DNA from: an uncultured bacterium
GTDB lineage: Bacteria > Patescibacteriota > Saccharimonadia > Saccharimonadales > Saccharimonadaceae
Direction: 5' to 3'
Length of the DNA stretch: 15,040 nucleotides
Assembly: GCA_938017895.1 (NCBI GenBank)
Contig: CALIJI010000001.1
Location: forward strand, 1-15,040
Part shown: one piece after another, positions 14,396 to 15,040 of the stretch
How the letters are laid out: each line of letters begins with the position of its first letter
Position numbering within the stretch: position 1 is the first letter of the stretch
The notes under the pieces: generated by a model
Told to the model about the DNA's origin: nothing
The model's input: only the letters and a program-made list of their open reading frames with translations
The model's database searches: none
Program-made: the position numbers and the translations under genes

Positions 14396-14410
14396 ATCAA
14401 CCAGTTGATA
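14395..14410. promoter_or_regulatory. Palindromic operator-like site
   Basis: TATCAAC-CA-GTTGATA is a perfect inverted repeat with seven-base arms, placed at the promoter's -10 and start point where a bound protein would block transcription. GTTGATA recurs at 14445-14451, with TATCAA at 14427-14432 and TTGATA at 14438-14443. No regulator can be assigned. Confidence 0.45.
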
Positions 14411-14505
14411 GAAGTTGTCAAGCTCCTATCAAGAACATTGATAAGTTGATAGATTTAGATAAAATCTGGATATCTTTGGTGTTCTTGATGGGAGCTTTTA
14501 CTTTT
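14402..14505 (+). ncRNA. Structured leader RNA ending in a terminator-like hairpin
   Basis: About 100 bases from the predicted transcription start to a T-rich run. The 5' arm 14420-14437 pairs with 14480-14497 (AGCTCCTATCAAGAACA against TGTTCTTGATGGGAGCT, with one G-U pair, plus a closing A-T), an 18-pair stem followed by TTTACTTTT. The 42-base loop contains a smaller hairpin, AGATTT/AAATCT (14451-14456 with 14462-14467). An alternative pairing exists: TTGATAG (14405-14411) with CTATCAA (14426-14432), which would break the long stem; a second TTGATAG (14446-14452) could do the same. It may be a free small RNA or a transcription attenuator for the gene at 14562. It matches no RNA family I know. 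Confidence 0.5.
14480..14505 (+). terminator. 3' arm and T-run of the leader terminator
   Basis: The 3' arm of the 18-pair stem is followed by TTTACTTTT. The T run is interrupted by AC, so termination may be partial, allowing some read-through into the secreted-protein gene, for which I see no good separate promoter. Confidence 0.55.
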
Positions 14506-14522
14506 AAAAAATATTTTTATGG

Positions 14523-14550
14523 AAAGGAAGCCACCCGTCAAGGGTGGCTT
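14523..14550 (+). promoter_or_regulatory. Shine-Dalgarno followed by a hairpin spacer
   Basis: AAAGGA (14523-14528) is the best Shine-Dalgarno upstream of the ATG at 14562, but is 33 bases away. Between them AAGCCACCC (14528-14536) pairs perfectly with GGGTGGCTT (14542-14550) around a GTCAA loop. When folded, the hairpin brings the Shine-Dalgarno to roughly 10-14 bases from the ATG. No T run follows, so it is not a terminator. Confidence 0.5.
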
Positions 14551-14561
14551 GGTAAAATACA

Positions 14562-15040
14562 ATGAAAAAGAAAATTTTTTCATATTTGTTGTTGTCTACA
14601 CTTGTTTTGAGCGCAGCTACTGCTCCAATAGTAGCTGCTGATGATATTGCTGCTGCTGGGGATAACGCCCCGGCGGTTGAGAGCGTTACTCAGCCTCAAA
14701 CCCAAACCCAGAAATTTAATATTAATTACTGGGTTCTCCGAGGAGGCGGGGGAGCTACTAGCCTTGGAACTGAAACTGTAGAAGTTTCACCAGGTGAAAC
14801 CTATACAGTCCAGAAAAAAGATTTCCCTGGACATGAGTTCCAGGGAGCTTCAATAGATAATGGCGCTACGGGTACTGACATTGAATTGCCGTACAACTTA
14901 AAGTATGGCGACAGCAACCAAGGGATTGATCTTATTTATAAGAAAAAATCCCAAAAGCCAGCTCAACCAGAAAAGCCAGCTCAACCAGAAAAGCCAGCTC
15001 AACCAGAAAAGCCAGCTCAACCAGAAAAGCCAGCTCAACC
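14562..15040 (+). CDS. Secreted surface protein with MucBP-like domain and PAQPEK repeats (partial)
   Basis: The frame is open to the right edge (159 full codons visible). Residues 1-26 form a signal peptide: MKKKIF, a hydrophobic core, and a likely cut after IVAA before DDIA. An Ala- and Gln-rich linker (27-50) follows. Residues about 52-128 form a small beta-rich domain (NINYWVLRGGGG, VEVSPGETYTV, FPGHEF, GIDLIYKKK). Its layout of tyrosines, G-x-x-Y and a final I-D-L-I-Y-K-K resembles MucBP-type repeats of Gram-positive adhesins; that likeness is by eye and tentative. From Lys132 the chain becomes KPAQPE repeats. Such proline-lysine tracts usually span the cell wall or act as flexible stalks, so the missing C-terminus may hold a binding or anchoring domain. 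The start is chosen by the signal peptide. Expression probably depends on the upstream leader. Confidence 0.85.
   Translation, partial: MKKKIFSYLLLSTLVLSAATAPIVAADDIAAAGDNAPAVESVTQPQTQTQKFNINYWVLRGGGGATSLGTETVEVSPGETYTVQKKDFPGHEFQGASIDNGATGTDIELPYNLKYGDSNQGIDLIYKKKSQKPAQPEKPAQPEKPAQPEKPAQPEKPAQ
14955..15040 (+). repeat. 18-bp in-frame tandem repeat (KPAQPE)
   Basis: The unit AAGCCAGCTCAACCAGAA is repeated exactly four times (14955-15026), plus 14 bases of a fifth cut by the window edge. The copies are identical at DNA level, including third positions, which suggests recent expansion by slippage. Changes in copy number would alter protein length by six residues without shifting frame. Confidence 0.95.

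Noticed and set aside
14528..14550. Hairpin as a transcription terminator
   Set aside because: The stem is perfect but is followed by GGTAAAAT rather than a T run.
14519..14640. ATG at 14519 opening a frame of about 40 codons
   Set aside because: Different frame from the signal-peptide gene, no Shine-Dalgarno, short, and stops within the real coding sequence.
14955..15040. CRISPR-like repeats
   Set aside because: The 18-base units are contiguous with no spacers and encode an in-frame proline-rich stalk.

Overview
This is a strongly AT-rich bacterial window using the standard bacterial code: TGA ends the gene that stops at 10497. The mix suggests a Candidate Phyla Radiation bacterium, most likely Saccharibacteria (TM7). 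It combines a LytR-CpsA-Psr protein with a long cytoplasmic tail beginning IDGFVPRRR, a membrane spermidine-synthase-like protein beside a DUF4178 protein and a small pyruvoyl decarboxylase, and very compact operons. That assignment is an inference from style; no marker gene is present.

Positions 1-8806 form a surface-polysaccharide locus. Leftwards run a two-domain GT2-GT4 glycosyltransferase (1110-3257) and a second GT2 gene (1-1108, cut by the window edge). The second GT2 has no ATG, GTG or TTG at a sensible place and appears to start at an AUA codon one base after the previous stop. Rightwards run a GT-C type membrane glycosyltransferase (3325-4854), a polyprenyl-phosphate sugar transferase that primes glycan synthesis (4844-6262), a GT4 glycosyltransferase (6262-7395) and a Wzy/O-antigen-ligase-like membrane protein (7385-8806). 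The four rightward genes overlap and are probably one operon. The arms diverge from a tiny intergenic region whose two predicted promoters share their -35 bases. Codon use left of about 5160 is richer in ATA and AGA/AGG than to the right, and the change falls inside the sugar transferase gene, suggesting a recombination junction.

Positions 8790-10841 hold a promoter, a LytR-CpsA-Psr glycopolymer ligase (8830-10497) and a coupled short protein with only the LexA DNA-binding domain (10494-10841). Then come tRNA-Asn(GTT) with a near-consensus promoter and a terminator (10857-11044), and an unrecognised coiled-coil gene with its own Shine-Dalgarno and terminator (11173-11719).

Positions 11728-14314 are a leftward three-gene operon: a small AdoMet-decarboxylase-family enzyme (13967-14314), a DUF4178 membrane protein (13254-13973) and a membrane-anchored aminopropyltransferase-like protein (11728-13254). 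Together they suggest a polyamine-type modification system acting at the membrane.

Positions 14367-15040 start a rightward unit: a strong promoter, a leader with repeated TTGATA motifs and a long terminator-like hairpin, a second hairpin between a possible Shine-Dalgarno and the start codon, and a secreted protein with a possible MucBP-like domain followed by PAQPEK repeats that run off the window. Several genes lie 6-8 bases downstream of good extended -10 elements, so leaderless translation appears to be used here.
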